Shown: positions 8,235-16,534 of the stretch, piece after piece
Numbering within the stretch: position 1 is the first letter of the stretch
How the letters are laid out: every line of letters starts with the position of its first letter
From: Flavobacteriaceae bacterium 3519-10
GTDB lineage: Bacteria > Bacteroidota > Bacteroidia > Flavobacteriales > Weeksellaceae
Direction: 5' to 3'
NCBI GenBank assembly: GCA_000023725.1
Contig: CP001673.1
Location: 1,994,342-2,058,341 of the forward strand
DNA: 64,000 bases
Notes under the pieces: model-generated
The model's input: the letters and a program-made list of their open reading frames with translations, nothing else
What the model was told of the DNA's origin: nothing
Databases searched by the model: none
Position numbers and translations under genes: made by a program

Positions 8235-10385
8235 GTGCATATAACCAAAGACCAGTTAGAAGAACTAGAATTTCCTGAATTGCTTGCGGAGATTTCGCCG
8301 TTCGCCTATTCGCCAAAAACCGCGCAGAAAATCGCCGGACTGCGGCCGTTTCAAATTGATGAAGCCGAAATTTCATTGAAAAAAGTATCGGAATTCGTGT
8401 CCAGTTTCGAAAGCGACAACGCCATACCATTTGACGAATACGAAGATATTGAGGAAGAACTCAAAATGATGATTATCGAAAATTTCAGACTCGATAACGT
8501 TTCATTCATCAAAATTAAAAGCATCACCGAGCAGATCGGAAAACTCCAGCGCTTCCTGCCCGTGTCTGGCGACCTGTTTCTGCACCTGAATAACGACATC
8601 AAAGATTTAGAATATAAAAAAGAAATCATCGACAAGATCGACAAGGTTTTCAACCGTTTTGGTGACGTGAAAAGCGAAGCCTCGCCGATCCTTAAAACCC
8701 TGCGTACCGAAATTTCATACGCGCGCAAGACCATTCAGGAGAATTTCAACCGCAGCCTCACGGCTTTATCATCAACGGATTTCCTAGACGACATCCGCGA
8801 AAGCATCATGGACGATCAGCGTGTTCTGGCAGTAAAATCAGGCTACAAGAAAAGAGTGCCGGGCAGGGTTCTCGGCGTTTCAAAAACAGGTTCAATTACC
8901 TATATTCAGCCCGAATCTGTGGTGAAACATCATTTCAAACTGCGTGAAGATCTTGAAGAAGAGAAAAAAGAAGTCGATAAAATCCTGCGTAAACTTACAG
9001 CCGAAATCGCCGAATTCCAACCACAGCTATCTGACTATCAAGCTTATATATTTGATCTTGACTTAACGCGTGCTAAAGCTAAATTCGCGGAGAAAATCGG
9101 GGGAATTCTGCCAAAAATCAACCGTCACAAAACGCTTCGCTTGGTTAATGCCTATCATCCGCTTCTGCTGCTGAGAAACCGCGCTGAAAAAAAAGACATT
9201 TACCCGCAAAGTTTCACACTCACCGAACATAACCGGATATTGTGTATCTCGGGTCCAAACGCTGGTGGAAAGTCAATTACTTTGAAGACAGCGGGATTGC
9301 TTCAGCTGATGATCCAAAGTGGGATTTTAGTGCCGGTTCATCCTAAATCTGAAATGTTTTTCTTCAGCCGGATTATGACCGATATTGGCGATAACCAATC
9401 AATCGAAAATCATCTTTCCACGTATTCATCAAGGCTTAAAAAGATGGCCGGAATCATTCGCGAAGCCGATGAGAGCACACTTCTACTTATCGACGAGTTC
9501 GGTACCGGTTCAGATCCTGAGCTTGGCGGCGCGCTGGCGGAAAGTTTTCTTGAATTTTTCTACAATAAGAAAAGCTTCGCGATCATCACGACGCATTATA
9601 CCAACATCAAACTCGTGGTGGAGCAACTTCCGAACGCCCAGAACGCGGCGATGCTTTTCGACGAACATTCGCTTGAGCCGCTGTATAAACTCGAGGTGGG
9701 CCAGGCGGGAAGTTCATTTACATTTGAAGTAGCCCAAAAGAATAAAATTCCGGCTTACATCATCGATTCTGCCAAGAAAAAAGTGGAACACGATATTGTG
9801 AACCTGGATAAAACCATTGTAAAACTGCAGCAGGAAAAATTTGAAGTCGAAAAACTCAAAACAAACCTTACGGAGCAGAAAGAGTCAACTCAAAACAAGA
9901 AAGATAACCTCGAAAAACTGAACGAACAGCTTCAGCAAAAACTTTTCAACTTTCAGAAACTCTACGAAGAAGAACACCGCAAATTGCAGTTCGGCAACAA
10001 GATCGAAGGTTTTATCGATTCATACATTAAAGGTAAATCCAGAAAAGACGTGGTGACGGAATTCGTGAAAATCCTTGAGCAGGAAAAATTCCGCAAACTC
10101 GGATCGGATAAAGACGAGACCAAAAAGATGCAGGTTGTAAAACGCAAGATCACGCAGCAGCTCAAGAAGGAAACCATTCAGGAAAAAATTGCTGAAACGC
10201 ACGAAAAACTCGAAGATAAAAGAGTGAAAGATCGCGCGGTGTGGCTTAAAATCGGGCAGCGGGTACGGATTTCGGGTAGCACGAGCGTCGGCACCATCGA
10301 AAAAATCGACAAAAACCAAAAGGTAACCGTGAATTACGGCATGTTCAAAACCCAGATTTCCGCTGATGAACTTGAAAGGATTTAA
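8235..10385 (+). CDS. mutS2: MutS2 family DNA-binding ATPase lacking Smr domain
   Basis: A 716-residue MutS2 homologue, a branched-DNA or collided-ribosome associated ATPase and not the mismatch-repair MutS1. Walker A GPNAGGKS is at about 340-347 and Walker B DEFGTGSDPE at about 418-427. A long charged coiled coil spans about 515-640, and a short KOW-like beta segment ends the protein (KIGQRVRIS to ELERI). The C-terminal Smr nuclease domain of Bacillus-type MutS2 (about 780 residues) is absent. The start is GTG, fixed by the -7 box just upstream. It is divergent from ung. Confidence 0.92.
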   Translation: MHITKDQLEELEFPELLAEISPFAYSPKTAQKIAGLRPFQIDEAEISLKKVSEFVSSFESDNAIPFDEYEDIEEELKMMIIENFRLDNVSFIKIKSITEQIGKLQRFLPVSGDLFLHLNNDIKDLEYKKEIIDKIDKVFNRFGDVKSEASPILKTLRTEISYARKTIQENFNRSLTALSSTDFLDDIRESIMDDQRVLAVKSGYKKRVPGRVLGVSKTGSITYIQPESVVKHHFKLREDLEEEKKEVDKILRKLTAEIAEFQPQLSDYQAYIFDLDLTRAKAKFAEKIGGILPKINRHKTLRLVNAYHPLLLLRNRAEKKDIYPQSFTLTEHNRILCISGPNAGGKSITLKTAGLLQLMIQSGILVPVHPKSEMFFFSRIMTDIGDNQSIENHLSTYSSRLKKMAGIIREADESTLLLIDEFGTGSDPELGGALAESFLEFFYNKKSFAIITTHYTNIKLVVEQLPNAQNAAMLFDEHSLEPLYKLEVGQAGSSFTFEVAQKNKIPAYIIDSAKKKVEHDIVNLDKTIVKLQQEKFEVEKLKTNLTEQKESTQNKKDNLEKLNEQLQQKLFNFQKLYEEEHRKLQFGNKIEGFIDSYIKGKSRKDVVTEFVKILEQEKFRKLGSDKDETKKMQVVKRKITQQLKKETIQEKIAETHEKLEDKRVKDRAVWLKIGQRVRISGSTSVGTIEKIDKNQKVTVNYGMFKTQISADELERI

Positions 10386-10406
10386 TAAAATTCAGGTACA
10401 AATACT

Positions 10407-11156
10407 TTATTTCAGATATTTAGCCAAAGGATGATTCTGTCGCTTGAGTTCTGCAGCAAAAATTTTGGAGATTTCGTTGGCGCCAAGCACTGAAAGGTGC
10501 GTGTTGTCATCAATACCATCCGGGAAAAATTCGTTTTCACCTTTTGCAAAATGAAGATGCAGCTTTTTGGATTCTTCAACGCCATAAGCCATCTCGAGGT
10601 TTTCGGTAAGGTACTGCATATCGAAAAACGGTACTTTCATTTCTGAAGCTACCAATCTGGCGACCAGCGTGTAATTGCCGTGCGCATCAAGCAAAACCCC
10701 CTCTTTGTTGAATTTCCGTCTTGCAATCGAGGAAAAAAGAATCGGAACTGCGCCTTTAGAACGCGCTTCCTCGATATACTGGATCAGGTTATAGCGATAG
10801 GAAGTCTGCGGATTGGTGTAGCGTTCGGGATCAGTGTCTTTACCGTCGTTATGCCCGAATTGGATGAACACATAATCGCCTGGTTTTAGGGCTTCAAGAA
10901 CGGGTTTCCAGTGGCCGCGGTCGCGGAAGCTTTTGGTGCTGCGTCCGTTTACAGCGTAGTTTTTTATCTCTACATTTTCATTGAAATATTGGTCTAAAAC
11001 CTGCACCCACCCTCGTTCAGGATTCTTTTCGGGATTGGGTTTGTTAGCCATTGTAGAATCGCCAATTGTGTGGATTGTTACTTTTTTATAATTGTTGTTC
11101 GCTTTGCATGCGACCAATAAAACTGCCGCCAACAGCAATAATTTATAGATTTTCAT
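10407..11156 (-). CDS. SGNH esterase, rhamnogalacturonan acetylesterase-like (CE12)
   Basis: A 249-residue secreted hydrolase, probably a lipoprotein (LLVAC lipobox-like, Cys about 17). The four SGNH blocks are visible: GDSTMA with the nucleophile Ser, the Gly in GRSTKSF, FGHNDGK with the Asn, and DDNTHLS supplying Asp and His near the C terminus. GDST and the spacing match CE12 rhamnogalacturonan acetylesterases, which strip acetyl groups from pectin backbones so that lyases and hydrolases can act. It is the last gene of the 16220-10407 operon and overlaps the PL10-CE8 gene by 14 bases, suggesting translational coupling. Confidence 0.86.
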   Translation of the reverse strand: MKIYKLLLLAAVLLVACKANNNYKKVTIHTIGDSTMANKPNPEKNPERGWVQVLDQYFNENVEIKNYAVNGRSTKSFRDRGHWKPVLEALKPGDYVFIQFGHNDGKDTDPERYTNPQTSYRYNLIQYIEEARSKGAVPILFSSIARRKFNKEGVLLDAHGNYTLVARLVASEMKVPFFDMQYLTENLEMAYGVEESKKLHLHFAKGENEFFPDGIDDNTHLSVLGANEISKIFAAELKRQNHPLAKYLK

Positions 11157-13110
11157 ACCAGTTTGTGTTGATATCGGTTTTTAAAACGTTCTGTTTGGTG
11201 TACTTTTTCGCCTGTCTTTTTGAAAGCTGATTCGACCATTTAACACGGAAATCAGGTCTGAAGCCTTCACCGAAATTTTGGAACTCGGCAAATAAAACAT
11301 GCTTTTCTGCACTGGAATTATTCCAGTTGTGCCAGCCTTCAGGAGCAATAGCAGAACTTAAATTAGTATTTAAAAATACTGCTTTTGCATAAGTTCGCCA
11401 CGGTCTTCCGAGGTAAACTTTCGTCACATTTTCCGCAGCCGTAAGTCTGCACTTATTAAAAACAAAACCGAACTCGCTGCCTTCTGGTGTTGAAGGTGCC
11501 GTGATATATGAATCTTTCTTGCTGTGGAGTTCGCAGTTTTCAAAATAGGCTGTTGCACCGCCGAAAATATAATCGGTTGTACCTTCAATGTAGGAATCTT
11601 TAATGTAAATTTTGCCCTCATTGCCAACATAAAGCGTATCCTGATTTCCGCGGAGTTTACAGTTAAAGACGGCAACCCGGTCTGAAGTTATACTTAATGC
11701 AACTGCCTGACCTGTTTCACGCGCCGTATTTTTTACAGTAAGATTTTCAAGTATAATGTCATTTGCCTCAATGCTTAAGGTTGGCGTGTAGAACGTACTG
11801 TTTCGGCCTTTGTCAATGTCAGCGAAAGAATCGTTAAATGTAATGATGGTTTTTTCGCGGTCTTCGCCGATGATCTTTATATTGGTATTCCATTGGTGAA
11901 TTTTAACCTTTTCCTCATACTTTCCGTTTTTTATGAAAAGTGTAATCCGCTGATCGGGAAAAGATTTAAGCTGATCAACAGCGTCCTGAATACTCTCGAA
12001 ATCCGCAGAACCGTCTTTGGAAACCGTGTACTGCGCTTTATCGGGAATAATTTTTACATGTTTTTTCTTCCAGGCCTCATATTTCTTCAGCACTTTTGCT
12101 GGCTCGTACGTGTACCACGCATATCCGTTCCTCCGTTCAGCCTCAATTTCGTCGTACGATTTTTTCTTCTCACCATCACGTCCGGAAACAAAAATCTGAT
12201 TGTTTTCAAGATCATAAAATCTTCCCCACATCGGCGGCGCAGCCGCATCTGCAATCAATTTTTTATCACCAGAAATTTCAATTTCTTTATATCCTTTAAG
12301 CTGATTTTGCTCAAACCATTTCACTGCCTTTTCTACAGAAGAAATTACGTCTTTCGAAGGTTTTTCCAGCGACATCAGCAGCAGAACGAGGGTCGCAGAT
12401 TCTTTGGCTGTTAGCGAGGGCAGCTCATAAGCGCGGGCTTTGGTTGGTAACAGATTATATTCGTCATGTTGGGCGCCCCAAACCGTGAGTTTCCCATTTT
12501 GTCTGTACTGGGTTTTGAGAATAATATCGATTCCTTTTTGGAACGAAGTGTTAATCTCCGCCAGGGTTTGCGCAGGAATTTCTACAGGAAACGCTGGACC
12601 TTCATCAATAATTCTCTTAAAAAAGATAAGTACCCGTGCTATCGCATCATCGTTAAAAGTAATGTGCGAACTGTAATTATTCTGAACCGGATAAAACTGC
12701 GGCCAGCCACCGTTTTCGTACTGTGCTTCGAGTAAAAAGCCAAGACCTCGCAAAAAAGCATCGCGGTACTCGTCTTTCTTGTGGAAGCGGTAAACATTGG
12801 CCAAAAATGTAAGTTCCTGTACAGTCGCCTTATTATCGATCGTGGTGACTTTCAGATCTCCTTTTGCAGCTTCAATTTTCTTTTTCTCATCAGCTGAAAG
12901 CTGTTTTTGTACCGCTACGTTTTTTCCCCATCCGCCATTACTTTTTTGGTAAAGCAGGATGTTTTCTGCGATTCTCTCTGCATCTGCAGACTTCAGCAGG
13001 TTCTCATCTTTAGTGAAAGCGATTTTACTCCAATCCTTTTCAGGCGTTTGGGCCGCTAAATTTTGCAGGCTGAAGAACAGTACGATGAAAAGTAAAAAAC
13101 AGTTTTTCAT
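11143..13110 (-). CDS. Fusion of PL10 pectate lyase and CE8 pectinesterase
   Basis: A 655-residue exported two-enzyme fusion. After a signal peptide ending NLAAQ comes a PL10-type (alpha/alpha)3 lyase domain at about 25-325 with SNGGWGKN, ENGGWPQFYP and HITFNDDAIARVL, the last being the family's catalytic neighbourhood. A right-handed beta-helix CE8 domain follows at about 353-625 with QDTLY, TDYIFGG and LGRPW, giving the two catalytic Asp and the Arg/Trp. CE8 demethylates homogalacturonan and PL10 cleaves the resulting polygalacturonate. I chose the ATG at 13110, because a TTG two codons earlier adds nothing. There is no T9SS tail, so it probably acts in the periplasm. It lies between GH105 and CE12 genes in an operon. 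Confidence 0.92.
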   Translation of the reverse strand: MKNCFLLFIVLFFSLQNLAAQTPEKDWSKIAFTKDENLLKSADAERIAENILLYQKSNGGWGKNVAVQKQLSADEKKKIEAAKGDLKVTTIDNKATVQELTFLANVYRFHKKDEYRDAFLRGLGFLLEAQYENGGWPQFYPVQNNYSSHITFNDDAIARVLIFFKRIIDEGPAFPVEIPAQTLAEINTSFQKGIDIILKTQYRQNGKLTVWGAQHDEYNLLPTKARAYELPSLTAKESATLVLLLMSLEKPSKDVISSVEKAVKWFEQNQLKGYKEIEISGDKKLIADAAAPPMWGRFYDLENNQIFVSGRDGEKKKSYDEIEAERRNGYAWYTYEPAKVLKKYEAWKKKHVKIIPDKAQYTVSKDGSADFESIQDAVDQLKSFPDQRITLFIKNGKYEEKVKIHQWNTNIKIIGEDREKTIITFNDSFADIDKGRNSTFYTPTLSIEANDIILENLTVKNTARETGQAVALSITSDRVAVFNCKLRGNQDTLYVGNEGKIYIKDSYIEGTTDYIFGGATAYFENCELHSKKDSYITAPSTPEGSEFGFVFNKCRLTAAENVTKVYLGRPWRTYAKAVFLNTNLSSAIAPEGWHNWNNSSAEKHVLFAEFQNFGEGFRPDFRVKWSNQLSKRQAKKYTKQNVLKTDINTNWYENL

Positions 13111-13116
13111 TTGCAA

Positions 13117-14319
13117 TTATCTGTTAAGTTGAAGGGCTGCGAGGATGAAGGGTCCGGTTCCTTTCGGGTCGTTGTCTTTCTTTCTTTCATTCACGTAATA
13201 TTCAAAAGAACCATCGCGGTATGGTTTTCCACCCAAGCCGGCGACAGCGCAAACCTGGGTGAGTGTAACGTAACCTTCGGGCGAAACGGTGATAAGATTT
13301 TTAACCAAACCATCGAACGCTTTGTTCGCAACTGTTTTATATTCGTTCGGCAGGTAGCCTTTATTGGCGCCTTTGGCGAAAGCATACGCAAACATTGACG
13401 AACCTGAGGCTTCAAGATAGTTGCCGCCACGGTTTCCCTGATCCGTCACCTGATACCAAAGCCCGGACGCATCCTGATAGTTAGTCACCGCTTTTGCAAG
13501 GCTGTTCAAATAAGAAATAAGCTGTGGTCTTTTCGGATGATCCTTCGGGAAATAATCGAGAACATCTACCAAAGCCATGGCGTACCAGCCAAGAGATCTC
13601 GACCAGAAATTAGGTGAATTTCCGGTGGTTTTATCTGCCCATGGCATTGCGCGGCTTTCGTCCCAACCGTGATAAAGCAAACCTGTTTTTGGATCGACCA
13701 TGTTTTTCTGAACCAGTTCAAACTGAAGAGCTACATCATTTAATTTGTCGCCATTTTCAAATGTCGTATTGTAGCGTGCGTAATATGGCGAACCCATGAA
13801 AAGCCCGTCGAGCCACATCTGATTCGGATAAATTTTCTTGTGCCAGAAACCGCCTTCAGAAGTTCTGGGCTGAGCATCGAGTTGAGAACGCAGGGTTTTC
13901 ATCGCCGTAAGATACCGTGCATCTTTAGTTTTATCGTATAAATCGAACAGATGATGACCAGCTACCACCATATCGATGTTGTAATTCTCGAATTTGTAGC
14001 TCGGAATTTTTCCGTTCGCATCGATGGTTGCGTCTGCGTAACCTTTAAGATAATCGTAATACTGCTGATTGTTGGTTTTCTGGTAAAGTTCTTCAAAACC
14101 CATCATCACGAGGCCATGCACATAATCCCATTTTGGAGCTGTTTTGTCATCGAGCATATAGGCTTCGGGATACTTTTTCATTAAAGTAAGCGCCATCCTT
14201 TCGGACCACTTTTTATTTGAAGGTACTTCCATATTCGCTGTGGAGGCGGTTTTGCAGCCAGCGAGAACAAGACTTCCGAAGATTGCTACAGCGAGTGTTT
14301 TTATTTTAATGGATATCAT
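13117..14319 (-). CDS. GH105 unsaturated rhamnogalacturonyl/galacturonyl hydrolase
   Basis: A 400-residue lipoprotein (LVLAGC lipobox, Cys about 22) with the (alpha/alpha)6 barrel of GH105. Recognisable landmarks are PKWDYVHGLVMMG, NIDMVVAGHHLFDLY, MWLDGLFMGSPYYARY, FWSRSLGWYAMALVDVLDYFP and NYLEASGSSMFAYA. The enzyme removes the 4,5-unsaturated uronic acid left at the non-reducing end by pectate or rhamnogalacturonan lyases, releasing the product that KdgF and KduI then process. It sits 4 bases after the DUF4861 gene and 6 bases before the PL10-CE8 gene. Whether the partner sugar is rhamnose or galacturonate cannot be settled here. Confidence 0.9.
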   Translation of the reverse strand: MISIKIKTLAVAIFGSLVLAGCKTASTANMEVPSNKKWSERMALTLMKKYPEAYMLDDKTAPKWDYVHGLVMMGFEELYQKTNNQQYYDYLKGYADATIDANGKIPSYKFENYNIDMVVAGHHLFDLYDKTKDARYLTAMKTLRSQLDAQPRTSEGGFWHKKIYPNQMWLDGLFMGSPYYARYNTTFENGDKLNDVALQFELVQKNMVDPKTGLLYHGWDESRAMPWADKTTGNSPNFWSRSLGWYAMALVDVLDYFPKDHPKRPQLISYLNSLAKAVTNYQDASGLWYQVTDQGNRGGNYLEASGSSMFAYAFAKGANKGYLPNEYKTVANKAFDGLVKNLITVSPEGYVTLTQVCAVAGLGGKPYRDGSFEYYVNERKKDNDPKGTGPFILAALQLNR

Positions 14320-14323
14320 CAGC

Positions 14324-15298
14324 TTAATTTAATTGGTTGGTTTTGTTTAATTTATCCAGGTTTTCATCGAGATATTTCAGGAATTCTGCTTCAGTTTTAA
14401 TTCCGTTAATTTCTTTTTCCCAGGCACCGAGAAAATAGAACGTAATTTTCTTCGTAGTGGGTCTAAACTGAACCAGATGATCGGTGGCTCCTTCAAAAAT
14501 CTTCTCAGCATCCTCTGTTCTGTAGAAAACTGCCATGCCAAGATTGTCATCAAACAGCGTTTGCTTTCCGTAAGACGCCACATACGCCCACTTCTGGTTC
14601 GCACTTGTTTTTTTAATCGCAGGCAATTTATAAAGATTTACAATTCCTGTCACGATACCGTTTAATGCATTGCTGCTTTGAATTGTGTGTCTCGTGTATC
14701 GCTGATCGGGGAAAATAGTAAGTTCTGAACTCAGGTCCGTGGATTCGCCGTTCGTTTCCCAACCTTTGTAGTTTACAAAAACTTTTGAGTTTGAATTTGA
14801 ATTTTCAACTCGTGCCGAAGTATTTTCCACCTTATTGAAATGCAGCAATTCGTTGTTAACAACCCGCCCGATGGAACCGATGCCGAGGCCTTTTCCAACT
14901 TTAAGAATATCCGCGCCCCAATCGCTCATGTTGTGATACGAATCGAAACCGTCCTGTCCCACCTCCTGCAGCACCATATCTTCGGTAAGTTTCCCGAAAA
15001 TATCAATCGCGTTTCGCCAATCGAGGTACAATCTGTAGCCCACTTTGTTGCTTTCCCAGCCCGGACCTTCGTAGCGGATGTAGTAAGAATGATCTGTATG
15101 CGTTGATGGAAGTGTGAGGTCTTGCACGTTTTTGAAAGTGCCGCCCTCGTATTTCTTTCCGTTCCACTGTCCGCCTTCTTTGATTGAAATTTCAGCGTAG
15201 GTTTTCGCGTTTTGTGCAGTAGATGCATTATTGACGGTTGTGCAGTTTGCAAGTAATGCCAGTGCTGGAAGCACTAAAATGCCAGGTATGAATTTCAT
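14324..15298 (-). CDS. DUF4861 family lipoprotein
   Basis: A 324-residue lipoprotein (LLANC lipobox, Cys about 19). The segments IRYEGPGWESNKVGYRLYLDWRN (split here by family convention), GQDGFDSYHNMSDWGADILKVG and LGIGSIG are what I know from DUF4861, a family that recurs in pectin and rhamnogalacturonan utilisation loci. The predicted all-beta fold and conserved Trp/Asp/His residues would suit a carbohydrate-active or carbohydrate-binding role, but no activity is established to my knowledge. It is the second gene of the operon, directly upstream of GH105, so a role in processing unsaturated oligogalacturonides is plausible inference only. Confidence 0.8.
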   Translation of the reverse strand: MKFIPGILVLPALALLANCTTVNNASTAQNAKTYAEISIKEGGQWNGKKYEGGTFKNVQDLTLPSTHTDHSYYIRYEGPGWESNKVGYRLYLDWRNAIDIFGKLTEDMVLQEVGQDGFDSYHNMSDWGADILKVGKGLGIGSIGRVVNNELLHFNKVENTSARVENSNSNSKVFVNYKGWETNGESTDLSSELTIFPDQRYTRHTIQSSNALNGIVTGIVNLYKLPAIKKTSANQKWAYVASYGKQTLFDDNLGMAVFYRTEDAEKIFEGATDHLVQFRPTTKKITFYFLGAWEKEINGIKTEAEFLKYLDENLDKLNKTNQLN

Positions 15299-15305
15299 AT
15301 TATTT

Positions 15306-16220
15306 TTATTTTGAATGAATAATTTGCTGAGGACTGAACTGCTTATTAAGAAAACCCGTAATATAACCTAATACCGGATCAAACCACTGTTCAAACATCC
15401 AGAAAGTATGTGGTGAATTTTCTATTAATTGTGTATGTGAATAAACTGAGTGATTATTCAACAGTTTTATCATGTCTTCCCTTCCTGCCTGAAAACGTGT
15501 GTACTGACTCCCGATAAACAGAACCGGCGCAGATTTGCTGCTCACGTGCGTTAAAGGTGAGGCATCCTTCCAAATTTCGGGTTTTTCGTCGAAAGTTCCG
15601 CCAAGCCAAGCCGCTGCTGCAGCACCTTCTTCGGAATCGGGATGATGAAAAGCGAGAATTCCATCGATGTTGATCACTGCCGCCACTTTATCAGGATATT
15701 TCGTACCGATTAACGAAGCCATCTGTCCGCCGGAAGATGTTCCTAAAACGACAATCTTGGCCGAATCTATATTGAATTCCTCGGCATGGGCTTTCACATA
15801 ATGTATCGCACTGATCACATCATCAATTCCTGCGGGATACTGCGCTTCTCCTGAAAGCCTGTATTCAATTGCAAAAGAGTGATATCCATACTCAGCCAAC
15901 GCAGTAGCGAGGGGCTTCATCATCCGCCTGTCCCCGGATTTCCATCCGCCACCATGAATAAGGATCACGGGTGGTTTTTTGTCAACTGATTTATGCAGAT
16001 ACGCATCTAACTTAAGTTCGCGTTTACCGACAACTGTAAAAACTCGGTTTTCAATTACGGCAACAGAGTTGGCGGCCACAGGTGAAACCAATTTAGCTTC
16101 AGGGAATTTCTTCCGTACTTTCAGTTGTTCAGAATAATCTGTAAAGGAACTGTCTCTGGGAATCTGCGCACAGACCAGAGAAAAACACATCAGAAAAGCC
16201 ACTGTGGAAAAACGCTCCAT
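15306..16220 (-). CDS. Secreted alpha/beta hydrolase, carbohydrate esterase-like
   Basis: A 304-residue exported protein with a signal peptide (about 1-18, ending VCAQ). The oxyanion motif HGGGWKSGD is at about 90-98, the nucleophile elbow GTSSGG near 160-165, and a C-terminal SPHTFW supplies the catalytic His. HGGGW plus GTSSGG is typical of the BD-FAE/lipase-like esterases found in polysaccharide loci. It probably removes acetyl or feruloyl groups from pectin side chains, but the ester type is unknown. It is the first gene of a five-gene operon, and its promoter carries the locus operator at 16271-16292. Confidence 0.82.
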   Translation of the reverse strand: MERFSTVAFLMCFSLVCAQIPRDSSFTDYSEQLKVRKKFPEAKLVSPVAANSVAVIENRVFTVVGKRELKLDAYLHKSVDKKPPVILIHGGGWKSGDRRMMKPLATALAEYGYHSFAIEYRLSGEAQYPAGIDDVISAIHYVKAHAEEFNIDSAKIVVLGTSSGGQMASLIGTKYPDKVAAVINIDGILAFHHPDSEEGAAAAAWLGGTFDEKPEIWKDASPLTHVSSKSAPVLFIGSQYTRFQAGREDMIKLLNNHSVYSHTQLIENSPHTFWMFEQWFDPVLGYITGFLNKQFSPQQIIHSK

Positions 16221-16270
16221 AAAACGGTGAATATCTGTTTATTTTATCACGTAAAAAGCTTTGAAAAACA

Positions 16271-16292
16271 AGCAATCGATTACACAAATATA
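16271..16292 (-). promoter_or_regulatory. Operator and -7 box for the esterase-CE12 operon
   Basis: Read on the minus strand, a perfect -7 box TATATTTG (16292-16285) is followed at once by the 14-base operator TGTAATCGATTGCT (16284-16271). It lies 51 bases upstream of the esterase ATG. The operator matches the locus consensus TGTAATCGATTACA in 12 of 14 positions and would cover the transcription start. A second AATCGATT core occurs at 16300-16307. Confidence 0.75.
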
Positions 16293-16481
16293 TAACAATA
16301 ATCGATTTTAACTACCCGGGTAAGACGATAATTGACGATTTTCGTGGTTAAAAAATTGTTAATTATATGAATTTCCAGACATATTTGTTTTGCAGTTTCA
16401 ACCTTAACACGCTCTGCTGCTTGTATTTTATTGGTAAATACAAATATTCTTAAATCTTCTTGCGTGTTTAGATAATTAAAA

Positions 16482-16503
16482 TAACTTTGTGTAATCCATT
16501 ACA
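16482..16503 (+). promoter_or_regulatory. Operator and -7 box for the secreted PL1 lyase
   Basis: A -7 box TAACTTTG (16482-16489) abuts the operator TGTAATCCATTACA (16490-16503), which differs from the perfect palindrome only at one central base. A TTG at 16460-16462 lies 19 bases upstream of the box, as expected for the -33 element. The ATG follows at 16535. Confidence 0.75.
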
Positions 16504-16534
16504 TAAATTTAAATTCAATCAAATCTACTGAATT

